The position numbers and the translations under genes are program-made. A stretch of 34,311 nt of DNA from Deltaproteobacteria bacterium (lineage in GTDB: Bacteria; Myxococcota_A; Polyangia; Polyangiales; JADJMO01). The notes under the pieces were generated by a model. That model saw nothing but the letters and a program-made list of their open reading frames with translations. It made no database searches and had not been told where the DNA came from. The DNA lies in assembly GCA_016182965.1 (NCBI GenBank), contig JACPFM010000108.1, positions 1-34,311 on the forward strand, in the 5' to 3' direction. Shown here piece after piece: positions 1-9,549 of the stretch (position 1 is the first letter of the stretch; every line of letters begins with the position of its first letter).

Positions 1-549
1 GGTGACCGGCGCGTCGCACTCCTCCTGCAGGATGAGATCGTGCCCGATGCAGAGCCCGACCTGTGCGACCAGATCGACCTTGGCCTCGTTGAGCAGCTTC
101 GCCTGCGCGACCGGGTTGCAGATCGCCGCGAACTCGTCGGGGTGGGCCTTGGCGAGATCGATCTCCGAGTAGTCGATGGCGCCGACGCGGCAGCAGACCA
201 GCTCGGCGTCGAGGCCCGCGCGCTTCAGGAGCTTGCCGAGGTGCTGCGCCTCCTTGATCAGGCTGACGCAGAAGGCGACGCCGATCTTCGCGAGGCCGCG
301 GGCGTGCGCGTACGCGACCAGCTCCTCGACGCGGTTGCGGAGCACGCGCTCCCCGGTGAACGGCGTGCCGTCGGCGGCCACCATCGTGGCGTGGCGCTCG
401 GGCTCGCGGTAGGGCGCGGGATCGTGGGCGAGCGCGAGGTGCGTCCGGGTCGGGCAGGTCTTCGGCATGCGCGCGGTCTCGCCGCGGAAGCTCGCGGCGG
501 TCGCACAGTACAGGCAGCCGTACGGCTGAGCCTTCGGCGACGGATCCAT
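1..549 (-). CDS. DUF1847 family protein, 3' end cut by the window edge
   Basis: The reverse strand reads open from an ATG at 549 to the edge of the window, giving the first 183 residues (MDPSPKAQPYGCLYCATAA...). The N-terminal C-x2-C pair (GCLYC), a CPTRTH segment near residue 30, a later VCC pair and the C-terminal VGLCIGHDLILQEECDAPVT stretch match the cysteine-rich DUF1847 family, usually described as putative metal-binding proteins of about 200 residues, so only a short tail should be missing. The biochemical role is unknown. It lies 59 bp downstream of the copper ATPase on the same strand and may be co-transcribed with it. The long plus-strand frame over the same bases is compositional shadow. 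Family assignment is from recall of conserved motifs; the cysteine pattern is seen directly. Confidence 0.8.
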   Translation of the reverse strand, partial: MDPSPKAQPYGCLYCATAASFRGETARMPKTCPTRTHLALAHDPAPYREPERHATMVAADGTPFTGERVLRNRVEELVAYAHARGLAKIGVAFCVSLIKEAQHLGKLLKRAGLDAELVCCRVGAIDYSEIDLAKAHPDEFAAICNPVAQAKLLNEAKVDLVAQVGLCIGHDLILQEECDAPVT

Positions 550-608
550 CGACGGTAGGAACCGCGCCGGCGCGCGAGGGTTCGCCGCCTGTCCGAGGGA
601 GGTCGCGC

Positions 609-2834
609 TCAACCGCGCGGGAGCTCGACCTTCCCCAGGCGCAAGGCGTTGGCGATGACGGACACCGAGCTGAGGCTCATCGCCGCGCTCGCGATCATCG
701 GCGACAGCAGCCATCCGGTGAGCGGGAAGAGCACGCCGGCCGCGATCGGCACGCCGAGCACGTTGTAGACGAACGCGAAGAACAGGTTCTGGCGGATGTT
801 CCGCATCGTCGCCTCGCTGAGCGCCCGCACGCGCGCGATCGCGCGGAGATCGCCGCGCACCAGCGTGACGCCGGCGCTCTCGATCGCGACGTCGGTGCCC
901 GAGCCCATCGCCACGCCGACGTCGGCGCGCGCGAGCGCGGGCGCGTCGTTCACGCCGTCGCCGGCCATCGCCACCACGCGCCCCTGCGCGCGGAGGCCGG
1001 CCACGATCTCGCTCTTCGCCTGCGGCAGCGCGCCCGCCGCGACCTCGTCGATGCCGAGCTTCGCGGCGACCGCGCGGGCGGCCTTTGGCTCGTCGCCGGT
1101 GACCATCATCACCCGCAGGCCCGCCGCGCGGAGCGCAGCGAGCGCCGCCGGCGTCGACTCCTTGATCGGATCGGCGACCCCGAGCAGGGCGGCGACGCGC
1201 CCGTCCACCGCGAGGAACATCACGGTGTCGCCGTCGGCGCGCAGCCGGTCGGCGCGGTCGCGCGCCGGGCGGAGGTCGACGCCGTGCTCCTCGAGCAGCC
1301 GGGCGTTGCCGAGCAGCACGCGGCGCCCGTCGACCGTCCCTACGACGCCCTGACCGGTGACCGATTCGAACGCGCCGGCCGCCACGATCGGGACGTCCTC
1401 CCGGCGTGCCGCCGCCACGATGGCGTCGGCGAGCGGGTGCTCGCTGGCGAGCTCGATCGATCCGGCGAGGCGCAGCGCCTCCGCGCGATCGGTTCCCTCG
1501 AAGACCTCGATCGCCTGAAGCTCCGGCTTGCCCACGGTGAGCGTGCCGGTCTTGTCGACGACGAGGGTGTCCACGCGCGCGAGCCGCTCGAGCGCCTCGG
1601 CGTTCTTCACCAGGACGCCCGCGGTCGCGCCACGCCCCGTCGCGACCATGATCGAGATGGGCGTCGCGAGCCCGAGCGCGCAGGGGCACGCGATGATCAC
1701 CACCGCGATCGCGTTGGCCAGCGCGTAGGCCGAGCGCGGCTCCGGTCCGACGACGAGCCAAACCACGAAGGTCGCCACCGCGATCGCGATGACCGCGGGC
1801 ACGAACCACGACGACACCCTGTCGGCGAGCGCCTGGATCGGCGCGCGACTCCGCTGCGCCTCGCCGACCATGCGGACGATCTGGGCGAGCATCGAGTCGG
1901 CGCCGACCTTCTCCGCCTCGATGAGCAGCGACCCCTTGCCGTTGACCGTCCCGCCGGTGACCGCGCTGCCTCTCGCCTTCCCCACCGGGACCGGCTCGCC
2001 GGTGAGCATCGACTCGTCGACCGACGACGTGCCCTCGAGGACGCGCCCGTCGACGGGCAGGCGCTCTCCGGGGCGCACCCGCAGGCGATCGCCCACGACG
2101 ACCTCGTCGAGCGGCACGTCGCGCTCGCTGCCGCCCGCGTCGACGCGCCGCGCCTGCTTCGGGGCGAGGCCGAGCAGGGCCTTGATCGCGCTGCTCGTCC
2201 GGCTGCGCGCGCGCAGCTCCAGCACCTGACCGAGCAGGACCAGCGTGGTGATCACCGCCGCGGCCTCGAAGTACACGTGCGGCGCGCCGCCGTGGCCGCG
2301 GAACGTCGCCGGGATCGCCGACGGCGCGAGCAGCGACAGCGCGAGCACCGCGACGCTGAACGCATACGCTGCGCCGATCCCGAGGGCGATGAGCGTGAAC
2401 ATGTTCAGGCTCCGGTTCTTCACCGAGGCCCAGCCGCGCGCGAAGAACGGCGCGCCACCCCAGAGCACGACCGGCGTCGCGAGGACGAGCTGCACGACGA
2501 GCGTCGTCCATGGCGCGATCGCGTGCTGGAGCGGCTGACCGGGGATCATCTCGGACATCGCGAGCAGCAGCAGCGGCGACGAGAGCGCGACGCCGACCCG
2601 GAAGCGCCGCGTCATCGAGGCGAGCTCGGGGTTGGCCCTGTCCTCGGCCGTCGCGACGCGAGGCTCGAGGGCCATGCCGCAGATGGGGCAGCTGCCCGGC
2701 TCGTCCCGGACGATCTGCGGGTGCATCGGGCAGACCCACTCGGTCGGGCCGCGGACCGGCTCGGCCGCCGCCCATGTCGGCTCGCCCGACCGGCGATCTG
2801 GGCGATGAACGTGAGGCGCGGCGTGCGTGTGCAT
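609..2834 (-). CDS. copA: Copper-translocating P1B-type ATPase (CopA-like)
   Basis: This 741-residue inner-membrane ATPase is expected to export Cu(I) from the cytoplasm. After a His-rich start (MHTHAAPHVH) comes a short heavy-metal-binding domain, WVCPMHP...CPICGM (Cys35, Cys49, Cys52), in place of a classical HMA domain. Then follow the transmembrane bundle, the actuator TGE (278-280), CPC in the sixth helix (383-385), DKTGTLT with phosphorylated Asp427, SEHPLADAI in the nucleotide domain, and GDGVNDAPAL. The later helices carry FVYN and MSLSS; the CPC/YN/MxxSS set is the Cu(I) signature of the P1B-1 class. The length is normal and no key residue is missing. The start ATG at 2834 is preceded by GGGAGGGAGGACGTC, a strong ribosome site. 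It lies 203 bp downstream of the hemerythrin gene on the same strand and could be reached by read-through. The link of copper export to this stress cluster is inference. Confidence 0.93.
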   Translation of the reverse strand: MHTHAAPHVHRPDRRSGEPTWAAAEPVRGPTEWVCPMHPQIVRDEPGSCPICGMALEPRVATAEDRANPELASMTRRFRVGVALSSPLLLLAMSEMIPGQPLQHAIAPWTTLVVQLVLATPVVLWGGAPFFARGWASVKNRSLNMFTLIALGIGAAYAFSVAVLALSLLAPSAIPATFRGHGGAPHVYFEAAAVITTLVLLGQVLELRARSRTSSAIKALLGLAPKQARRVDAGGSERDVPLDEVVVGDRLRVRPGERLPVDGRVLEGTSSVDESMLTGEPVPVGKARGSAVTGGTVNGKGSLLIEAEKVGADSMLAQIVRMVGEAQRSRAPIQALADRVSSWFVPAVIAIAVATFVVWLVVGPEPRSAYALANAIAVVIIACPCALGLATPISIMVATGRGATAGVLVKNAEALERLARVDTLVVDKTGTLTVGKPELQAIEVFEGTDRAEALRLAGSIELASEHPLADAIVAAARREDVPIVAAGAFESVTGQGVVGTVDGRRVLLGNARLLEEHGVDLRPARDRADRLRADGDTVMFLAVDGRVAALLGVADPIKESTPAALAALRAAGLRVMMVTGDEPKAARAVAAKLGIDEVAAGALPQAKSEIVAGLRAQGRVVAMAGDGVNDAPALARADVGVAMGSGTDVAIESAGVTLVRGDLRAIARVRALSEATMRNIRQNLFFAFVYNVLGVPIAAGVLFPLTGWLLSPMIASAAMSLSSVSVIANALRLGKVELPRG

Positions 2835-2943
2835 GACGTCCTCCCTCCCGCCGGCGCACCGACGCGGGGCCTCACATGCAAATGCGCGACACCCCGGGCC
2901 TCGGCGCGGGACGCTGGAGCTCGATCGCTCGTCGAGCCCGTGC

Positions 2944-2980
2944 TCGACCTTCGACCCTCGACCTTCGACACCTTCGACCC
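2944..2980. repeat. Short CGACCTT direct repeats upstream of copA
   Basis: The intergenic stretch 2835-3037 carries repeated TCGACCTTCGAC-like units with the variants CTTCGACCC and CTTCGACACC. The same motif family recurs at 13327-13394 and, on both strands, at 14114-14201. I see no gene in this stretch and no convincing -24/-12 or -35/-10 promoter for copA. Confidence 0.7.
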
Positions 2981-3037
2981 GAGCTCCCCGGGTTGAAACA
3001 CCTCAGTCCGGGGGCATTTTCCGACAGGTCTTCAGCT

Positions 3038-3529
3038 TCAGAGCGCCGTTGCGCGCGGCGGATGGCGTCGTTCGAGCTCCGCGCCGAGACGCGCGAGCGT
3101 CGGCTCGTCGAGGACCTCCTGGATGCGCTCGAACAGCGAGCGCTCCTCCTTGCGCACGTGCGCCTCGAGGAGCCTGCCGAGACGATCGAGCAGCGCCTCC
3201 ACCCGCGCGTCTTCGAGGCTGCGATCGCCGAGCTGCGCCACCAGGTCGCGGACCTCGACGTGCTCGCGTTCGATCTCGCGCCAGACGCCGTCGAGCTCGG
3301 CGTCCTTGCCGAGGATCGCCGCGGTGAGCACCTCGTCCTCGGCGACGAAGTGCGGCTCGAGCTCGTCGCGGAACGCGCGGATCACGTGGTCGGCGAGCGC
3401 GCGCGGCTCCTTGGGGAGCTGCGCGCGCAAGGTCGGCGAGGTCGTCGACTGCACGCCCCGCGCGAGCTGGAGCGCGAAGTGGTGATCGCGCGAGAGCGGC
3501 CGTAGCGCGTCGTGGCGGCGGATGGGCAT
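3038..3529 (-). CDS. Hemerythrin HHE domain protein
   Basis: This 163-residue, all-helical cytoplasmic protein has the four-helix HHE pattern with putative di-iron ligands: SRDHHFAL in helix 1, PHFVAEDEVL in helix 2, REHVEVRDL in helix 3 and EAHVRKEERSLF in helix 4. That set fits the diiron site of bacterial hemerythrin-like domains, which bind O2 or NO or serve as redox sensors. The start ATG at 3529 has GAGGAGGAG just upstream. A sigma-54 type promoter lies 27 bp upstream of the start, in the 51-bp gap after the DUF2249 gene. The neighbours (three DUF2249 genes, a CcoN-like membrane protein, a sigma-54 activator) support a role in response to NO or low oxygen, which is inference. The fold assignment is firm; the physiological ligand is not known. 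Confidence 0.9.
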   Translation of the reverse strand: MPIRRHDALRPLSRDHHFALQLARGVQSTTSPTLRAQLPKEPRALADHVIRAFRDELEPHFVAEDEVLTAAILGKDAELDGVWREIEREHVEVRDLVAQLGDRSLEDARVEALLDRLGRLLEAHVRKEERSLFERIQEVLDEPTLARLGAELERRHPPRATAL

Positions 3530-3555
3530 GACTCCTCCTCGAGCAGCTTTCGAAC

Positions 3556-3572
3556 GAGCACCCTTCGTGCCG
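3556..3572 (-). promoter_or_regulatory. Sigma-54 (-24/-12) promoter for the hemerythrin gene
   Basis: On the minus strand the sequence is CGGCACGAAGGGTGCTC. The GG of the -24 element and the GC of the -12 element have the invariant spacing, and the box matches TGGCACG-N4-TTGCT except at two positions. The predicted transcript start is near 3546, leaving a leader of about 17 nt with a strong ribosome site before the ATG at 3529. It shares GGCACG-N4-GTGCT with the box at 6333-6348. Confidence 0.8.
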
Positions 3573-3580
3573 GGGCCCGC

Positions 3581-3964
3581 TCAGCGCCGGGTCACCTCGG
3601 CGCTCCAGACCTCGGGGCCGTCGTCGACCTTGCGGAACGTAAATGACCCTTCGGGCTCGGTGGCCGAGAGCATGTAGTACATGCAGCTCGGATCGTGGTC
3701 GACGGTGAGCCGCAGCGTCGCGCCGGCGCGAAGCACGCGGTAGGCGCCGAGGATCGTCTCCAGGCGATCCTTGGGCTCGACGTCGCGCACGTCGACTTCC
3801 ATGTAGCCCCTGCTGTCGCGATTGTCGTCGCGATTGTCGTCGCGATTGTCGTCGCGATTGTCGTCGCGATTGACGTCGGCGGCCTCGATCTCCGTGGCGA
3901 CCGCCTCGCGATCGTGCGCGCGCGCGAGGTCCGGACGAGCGGCGGTCATCGGCGCGACGATCAT
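3581..3964 (-). CDS. Small DUF2249 protein with NRDD tandem repeats in its linker
   Basis: Taking the ATG at 3964 gives 127 residues: an N-terminal leader, a repeated NRDD tract (four units then NRDS), then one DUF2249 domain beginning EVDVRDVEPKDRLETI and ending VWSAEVTRR. The DHDPS segment in the middle matches the conserved HDP stretch of this TusA-like fold family, often found near nitric oxide reductases, hemerythrins and denitrification genes. I chose 3964 because its ATG overlaps the stop of the upstream DUF2249 gene (ATGA), a hallmark of coupled translation; the longer frame to 4024 would run inside that gene. The Asn/Asp/Arg tract is encoded by a perfect 12-bp DNA repeat and is probably a flexible, length-variable linker. 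Function is unknown. Confidence 0.85.
   Translation of the reverse strand: MIVAPMTAARPDLARAHDREAVATEIEAADVNRDDNRDDNRDDNRDDNRDSRGYMEVDVRDVEPKDRLETILGAYRVLRAGATLRLTVDHDPSCMYYMLSATEPEGSFTFRKVDDGPEVWSAEVTRR
3817..3872. repeat. 12-bp tandem repeat (CGCGATTGTCGT) inside a DUF2249 gene
   Basis: The unit CGCGATTGTCGT begins at 3817, 3829, 3841, 3853 and 3865 with essentially no divergence. Because 12 is a multiple of three, slippage changes the number of NRDD units in the protein without breaking the frame. Confidence 0.9.
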
Positions 3965-4194
3965 CCCGCCGCCTTTCCGATGAGGACGCGCCAGACGGTG
4001 GGGCCCTTCTCGACGTAGGTCCACTCGTACTGCCCGGAGCGCGTCGCCTCGAACTGGTGGCGGAGCGGGAACGGATCGTGGTCGTTGATCAGCGTGAAGG
4101 CTTCGCCCGCGGCGAGGCTGTCGAAGGTGCGGAAGATCGCCGGGTGCTTCTCGCGCGGGGGGACCATGCGGATGTCGAGCTCGATGCTGGCCAT
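3961..4194 (-). CDS. Minimal DUF2249 protein
   Basis: A 77-residue single-domain DUF2249 protein: it opens with MASIELDIRMVPPREKHPAI, has NDHDPFPLRHQFEA in the middle and ends VWRVLIGKAAG, covering the whole domain with nothing added. Conserved features are the DxR strand at the N-terminus, the HDP(x)PL core and the terminal VWRV strand. The start at 4194 is preceded by GAGGAAAGAGAGAACA. It lies 28 bp after the stop of the double-DUF2249 gene and overlaps the next gene by 4 bp, so all belong to one transcript. The function of the family is not established; the association with NO and denitrification genes is known from gene context in other bacteria. Confidence 0.9.
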   Translation of the reverse strand: MASIELDIRMVPPREKHPAIFRTFDSLAAGEAFTLINDHDPFPLRHQFEATRSGQYEWTYVEKGPTVWRVLIGKAAG

Positions 4195-4222
4195 TGTTCT
4201 CTCTTTCCTCTCAGGCGGTGTC

Positions 4223-5038
4223 TCAGGCGGTCTTGTGGCGGATGAACAGACGAACGAGGTCCGGTGACTGCTCGCGGACCTCCCAGGTGAAGCCGCGCTC
4301 GGCGAGCTTCGGCAGGAGGAGCTGCGGGACGCGCACGTTGAGCTGGACGAGCGTGCCGCCGCGCGGCAGCGACGCGAGCGCCTCGAGCGTGCGCACCATC
4401 GGCTCTGGCGGCTCGAGATCGCGCACGTCGAGGAACACCACGTCGTCGCCGCTCTTCGGCTCGGGCGCGGGCGCTCCGCCGGTCGCGATCCGTCGCTGCG
4501 CGTCGCGGTGGAACCACACGCGCCAGTCCTCGTCTCCGAGTCGCTCGGTCGCGTGGGCGAAGCCACGCTTTGCGAAGACGCCGTAGAGCGGCGCCGGCTC
4601 GAAGATGGCGCGGACGCGGAGCACGCCGTCGGCGGGCAGCGCCTTGGCGGCGTCGACGATGCGCTGGAACGGCTCGCGGCCGGCGCGCAGATCCTCGCGC
4701 ACGTCCAGATCGACGATGCGCGCGGCGGGGGTTCGGGCGAGCGCGGCCGGCAGCGGCGGCAGCTCCGGCGCGGGCGCGCGCGGCATCGCCTCGTCGGTCG
4801 CGCCGCCGACCGCGCCCTCGGTCAGCGCGCGGTTGAGCCGCTCGAGCAGGCCGCACGCGTCGACCCGGGCGATGCGCGCCGCCTGCTCGACGGTGACGAG
4901 GTTCGCGAACGTGCGGCGCAGCGCGCCGTTGCGGAGCTTCTCGAACGCGGGTGACGCGCTCACCAGCACCTCGAGCAGGCGCTCGTCCCTGGCGAGCACC
5001 GCCGCGACGCGATCGGTCGCCTTGATCGACACGCTCAT
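4223..5038 (-). CDS. DUF1858-like domain plus two DUF2249 domains
   Basis: This 271-residue protein has three parts. Residues 1-75 (SPAFEKLRNGALRRT, then EQAARIARVDACGLLERLN) resemble the DUF1858/ScdA-N helical domain found in NO- and iron-sulfur-repair-associated proteins. Residues about 105-180 form a first DUF2249-like domain (RIVDLDVREDL...), and residues about 198-271 a second (VVFLDVRDLEPPEPMV...). The HDP core of the small DUF2249 proteins is not kept in either copy (PAPLYG and VPQLLLPK take its place), so these copies may have a changed ligand or a structural role. The ATG at 5038 overlaps the stop of the membrane protein gene (ATGA). It is the second gene of the operon driven by the 6333-6348 promoter. 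Domain calls are by motif recall. Confidence 0.87.
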   Translation of the reverse strand: MSVSIKATDRVAAVLARDERLLEVLVSASPAFEKLRNGALRRTFANLVTVEQAARIARVDACGLLERLNRALTEGAVGGATDEAMPRAPAPELPPLPAALARTPAARIVDLDVREDLRAGREPFQRIVDAAKALPADGVLRVRAIFEPAPLYGVFAKRGFAHATERLGDEDWRVWFHRDAQRRIATGGAPAPEPKSGDDVVFLDVRDLEPPEPMVRTLEALASLPRGGTLVQLNVRVPQLLLPKLAERGFTWEVREQSPDLVRLFIRHKTA

Positions 5039-6300
5039 GCGAGCCTCCTCCGCGCGATCTGCGCGACCACGACCGCCTGCAGCAGCGCGCCGCCGGCGAA
5101 GACGACGGCGGACGCGCGCGCGAGCAGCGGGGCTCCGAGCAGCGTCGACGTCGCGAGACCGAGCCACCCGAGCGAGAGCAGCGCGGCGTCGATCGTCGCC
5201 ACGCGGTTCGAGAACAGCTCGGAGACCTTGGGGACCTTGCGCTTGCCCACGAACGGGCCGAAGCGGTGGTACCAGACGATGAAGGGGACGATCTTGTAGT
5301 AATGGCCGGCGATGAACAGCGTCACCGCGCCGAGCAGGACGACGAAGTAGGTCGTCAAGAGCCGCAGGTCGGCGAGGCCCCGACCGAGCGCGAGGGGCGC
5401 GAGCAGCACCGCCGCCGCGAGTGCGATCACGCCGGCGCCGGCGAGGCGCATCCCGACGTCGATCGTCCGGCGCTTGCGGTGCCGGTAGAACGTCGCGGCC
5501 TGAACGATGAACGCGACGACGCCAGCGGACCCGAGCGCGCCGGCGATCGCGAGGCGCGCGCCGGAGGTCACCGGCACCGAAAGCAGCGCGGCCGACGCGA
5601 AGAGGAACCCGACGGCGAGCCACGCCGGGCGCTCGCTGCCTCCGTGCGAGAGGAGGAACATCGGGAGCAGCCGGTGCGCGACGCCGACCATCACCAGCAG
5701 CACGAACCCGACGATCGCGATGTGCGCGTGCTGTGCGACGACGGCGAAGCGGTCGGCGACGAGCGAGCCGTCGTGGAGCCCGAGCGCGAGGAGCACGCCG
5801 TACGCCGGAGTCAGGACCAGGAACACCGCGGAGCCGGCGAGCGCCCACCACGTGAGCGAGCGATCGGTGACCGGCGAGAGGGTCGAGACGAGGTTGATCG
5901 CGAAGGTGAGGAACGCGATCGCGAGCGCGCCCGCGCCGGCGTGCAGCAGCCCGCGCGAGCCGCCGAGCAGCGCGAGCACGAAGCAGCCGACGCCGATCGT
6001 CTGCGCGCCGAAGGCGACGTGCGCCGCGACGCGTGAGCGCATCGGCCGCCCGACCGCCACCGGCAGGAACTGGCAGAGCGCGCCGAAGATCGAGAGGACG
6101 ATCCAGCCCAGCGTGAACAGGTGCACGACCGCGACCACGCGCGGCAGGTGGAACGCGCCGCCCGCGAGATCGGGTGCGACCCACACCAGACCGACGGCGC
6201 CGCACGCGTAGTACGCGAGCGCGGCGCCGAAGTGCTCGGCGGGCAGTCCCGGCGAGGAGGCCTCGGGCGCGGGCAGCGCCGCCTCGAGCGATCGCGGCAT
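5035..6300 (-). CDS. Multi-helix membrane protein related to cbb3 oxidase subunit I (CcoN-like)
   Basis: 421 residues with about eleven or twelve hydrophobic helices. Histidines sit in conserved-looking spots: HLPRVVAVVHLFTLGW (His51, His60), AQHAHIAIVGF (His191, His193), VAHRLLPMF (His209) and AGHYYKIVPFIVWYH (His333, His345). The HLFTLGWIVLSIFGALCQ pattern and the late GHYYK...WYH pattern occur in a family annotated as cytochrome oxidase subunit I-like, in which the histidines probably hold b-type heme. I see no full set of CuB ligands that would make it a terminal oxidase, so a heme-based redox or NO-handling role is a guess. The ATG at 6300 follows a sigma-54 box by 33 bp. The stop overlaps the next gene by 4 bp. 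It is the lead gene of the DUF2249 operon. Confidence 0.8.
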   Translation of the reverse strand: MPRSLEAALPAPEASSPGLPAEHFGAALAYYACGAVGLVWVAPDLAGGAFHLPRVVAVVHLFTLGWIVLSIFGALCQFLPVAVGRPMRSRVAAHVAFGAQTIGVGCFVLALLGGSRGLLHAGAGALAIAFLTFAINLVSTLSPVTDRSLTWWALAGSAVFLVLTPAYGVLLALGLHDGSLVADRFAVVAQHAHIAIVGFVLLVMVGVAHRLLPMFLLSHGGSERPAWLAVGFLFASAALLSVPVTSGARLAIAGALGSAGVVAFIVQAATFYRHRKRRTIDVGMRLAGAGVIALAAAVLLAPLALGRGLADLRLLTTYFVVLLGAVTLFIAGHYYKIVPFIVWYHRFGPFVGKRKVPKVSELFSNRVATIDAALLSLGWLGLATSTLLGAPLLARASAVVFAGGALLQAVVVAQIARRRLA

Positions 6301-6332
6301 GGTGGGAGAGACGTCCACGGCACGCCGCTCCA

Positions 6333-6348
6333 AGCACCGCGCGTGCCA
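6333..6348 (-). promoter_or_regulatory. Sigma-54 (-24/-12) promoter for the membrane protein/DUF2249 operon
   Basis: On the minus strand the sequence is TGGCACGCGCGGTGCT, which matches TGGCACG-N4-TTGCT at every position but one, with correct GG-to-GC spacing. The predicted start of transcription is near 6322, about 22 nt before the ATG at 6300. The gene for a GAFTGA-type sigma-54 activator lies immediately upstream, which strongly supports the call. Confidence 0.85.
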
Positions 6349-6410
6349 CGCTCCCGCGCCCGCTCCGCCGAGGGTCGACGAGGGAGTCGCCGGACCGCGA
6401 TCGCGCGGCG

Positions 6411-7770
<1,360 letters not shown>

Positions 7771-7778
<8 letters not shown>

Positions 7779-7818
7779 GTGGCAGCCGTGGCAAGACACG
7801 ACTGCCACGAATGGCAGT
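7771..7818. promoter_or_regulatory. Pair of TGCCA-N4-TGGCA palindromes (candidate activator binding sites)
   Basis: Two inverted repeats of the same design occur: TGCCACATGTGGCA at 7771-7784, a perfect palindrome, and ACTGCCACGAATGGCAGT at 7801-7818. An extra TGGCA half site lies at 7789-7793. The centres are 32 bp apart, about three helical turns, so bound dimers would face the same side. This suits an enhancer or autoregulatory site for a Fis-type activator. The first palindrome contains the likely start codon of the activator gene. Confidence 0.6.
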
Positions 7819-7926
7819 CTGCTGCGACTGCCTGCTCCCGTCGCGTTTGCGGGACGTCGGTCGCCTCTCGGGGAGCGCTTCGATCGGTTCGCCCGCCTGC
7901 CGCGACGCGAACGGTAGGATGTCGCG

Positions 7927-9549
7927 ATGGCAAGAAGATGGGGCTGGGCGCTGATCGGGCTCTCGATCGCCTGCAGTGCGCCGCGTGACGTCGAGCCGAT
8001 CGCGCAGGTCTCGAGCGCGGTCGCCCAGGGGCCGTGGTCGATCCTCCCTTCGTCGCCGCCGCAGCTGACGGGGCACACGGCGACGCTGATCGGCGAAGGC
8101 CGCGTGCTGGTGATCGGCGGCGTGAACGCGATCGACGCCGCGCAGGACCGCGGATACCTGCTCGTGCACACGCCCGGCAAGCGCGTCGTCGAGACGAAGC
8201 TCGCGGGCAAGCTGGTGGAGGCGCGCCAGGGCCATACCGCGACGACGATGGCGAGCGGCAAGATCCTCGTCGCGGGCGGCGAGGCCGGGATCGAGGTCCG
8301 CTCGACCGCCGAGCTCGTCGACACGACGACCACCTTGACGACGCTCGCCGCGCCGATGCGCGGACGCCGCACCAAGCACGCGGCGGCGGCGCTGCCGGAC
8401 GGGAAGGTGCTGGTCGTCGGCGGCCGCGCGGCGCTCGCGGAGCTCTCGTCCGCCGAGATCTACGATCCGGGCACCAACACCTGGTCGGACGCGCCGCCGA
8501 TGAGCACCCCGCGTGTGTTCCCGACCGCGACGACGCTGAACGACGGGACGATCCTGGTCGTCGGCGGCACGACCAGGAACGCGGACCTGTTCGATCCGAA
8601 GACGAAGACGTTCACGCGCGTCGGGAACATGACCGATGCGCGCGTCGGCCACGTCGCGTCGAAGCTGCCGAGCGGCAAGGTGCTGGTCGCCGGCGGCTAC
8701 ACCGAGCTGCTCGGACCGTCGAGCGCCGCGGTGACCCCGACCGCGGAGATCTACGATCCGGCGACCAAGGCGTGGACCAAGGTCCCGCCGATGCCGACGC
8801 CGCGCGGCAACGCCACCGCGACGCTCCTTCCGAACGGGGCGGTGCTCGTCGCCGGCGGGCGCGTCGAGCTCACCCCGCTCAACTACGTCGACGTCTACGA
8901 CGAGAAGACCAACGCGTGGCAGAGCGGCTCGCCGATGGTCCTGCCGCACGCGCTGCACACGGCCACCGCGTTCTCCAACGGCGACGTGCTGGTCGTCGGC
9001 AGCGCGTTCAGCGAGCTGTTCACGCTGCTGCCTCAGGCGACGGAGTGCAGCCGCGCCGCGGACTGCGAGACGGGGTTCTGCGTCGACGGCGTGTGCTGCG
9101 CGACCTCGTGCACCGGCGGCTGCGAGCGCTGCGACACGAGCGGCGCGAGCGGAGCGTGCACCGCCGTCAGCGGCGCGTTCAACCATTGCGCGCCGGGGAA
9201 CACCTGCATCAAGAACGCGTGCGTCCCGAGCGCGGGCACGACGTGCTCGGCCGATCGCCTCTCGGTCGTCTCGAAGGACGGCGCGCCGACCTCGTGCGCG
9301 CCGTACGTCTGCGACAACAGCGTCGGCGTCTGCGCGAAGGAGTGCGCGTCGTCGGTCGACTGCGCGCCGGGCTCGCTGTGCAGCGCCGGGACCAAGCAGT
9401 GCGTGCCCGCCGCGCCGGCGGCCGACGACGAGGGCGGGTGCGCGGCCTCGCCGCGCCCGTCGCGTCCGTGGGGTGCCGCGTTCGCAGCGGTCGCGGCGCT
9501 CGCCGGGGTGGTGGTGGCGCGCCGGCGCCGCGCCGCGCGAACGCGCTGA
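7927..9549 (+). CDS. Kelch-repeat lipoprotein with a MYXO-CTERM-like tail
   Basis: 540 residues. The signal peptide ends in a lipobox (GLSIAC, Cys16), so the protein is probably lipid-anchored and exported. Seven kelch units follow, each with a x-HTAT-x5-G-x-VLVxGG core (examples GHTATLIGEGRVLVIGG and GHVASKLPSGKVLVAGG), enough for a full beta-propeller. From about residue 370 comes a Cys-rich stretch (CSRAADCETGFCVDGVCC...), typical of myxobacterial surface proteins. The C-terminus has DEGGC, a hydrophobic helix and an arginine cluster (RRRRAARTR), resembling the MYXO-CTERM sorting signal. The ATG at 7927 has GGTAGG upstream. A lipobox together with a MYXO-CTERM-like tail is unusual. It is transcribed divergently from the sigma-54 activator. 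A specific ligand cannot be inferred. Confidence 0.9.
   Translation: MARRWGWALIGLSIACSAPRDVEPIAQVSSAVAQGPWSILPSSPPQLTGHTATLIGEGRVLVIGGVNAIDAAQDRGYLLVHTPGKRVVETKLAGKLVEARQGHTATTMASGKILVAGGEAGIEVRSTAELVDTTTTLTTLAAPMRGRRTKHAAAALPDGKVLVVGGRAALAELSSAEIYDPGTNTWSDAPPMSTPRVFPTATTLNDGTILVVGGTTRNADLFDPKTKTFTRVGNMTDARVGHVASKLPSGKVLVAGGYTELLGPSSAAVTPTAEIYDPATKAWTKVPPMPTPRGNATATLLPNGAVLVAGGRVELTPLNYVDVYDEKTNAWQSGSPMVLPHALHTATAFSNGDVLVVGSAFSELFTLLPQATECSRAADCETGFCVDGVCCATSCTGGCERCDTSGASGACTAVSGAFNHCAPGNTCIKNACVPSAGTTCSADRLSVVSKDGAPTSCAPYVCDNSVGVCAKECASSVDCAPGSLCSAGTKQCVPAAPAADDEGGCAASPRPSRPWGAAFAAVAALAGVVVARRRRAARTR

Noticed and set aside
2835..2935. Possible sigma-54 box upstream of copA (TTGCA element)
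   Set aside because: No matching GG element at the required distance.
1284..2996. Long plus-strand open frame of 570 codons over copA
   Set aside because: It is Arg/Asp-rich antisense shadow of the clearly coding copA frame, caused by GC bias.
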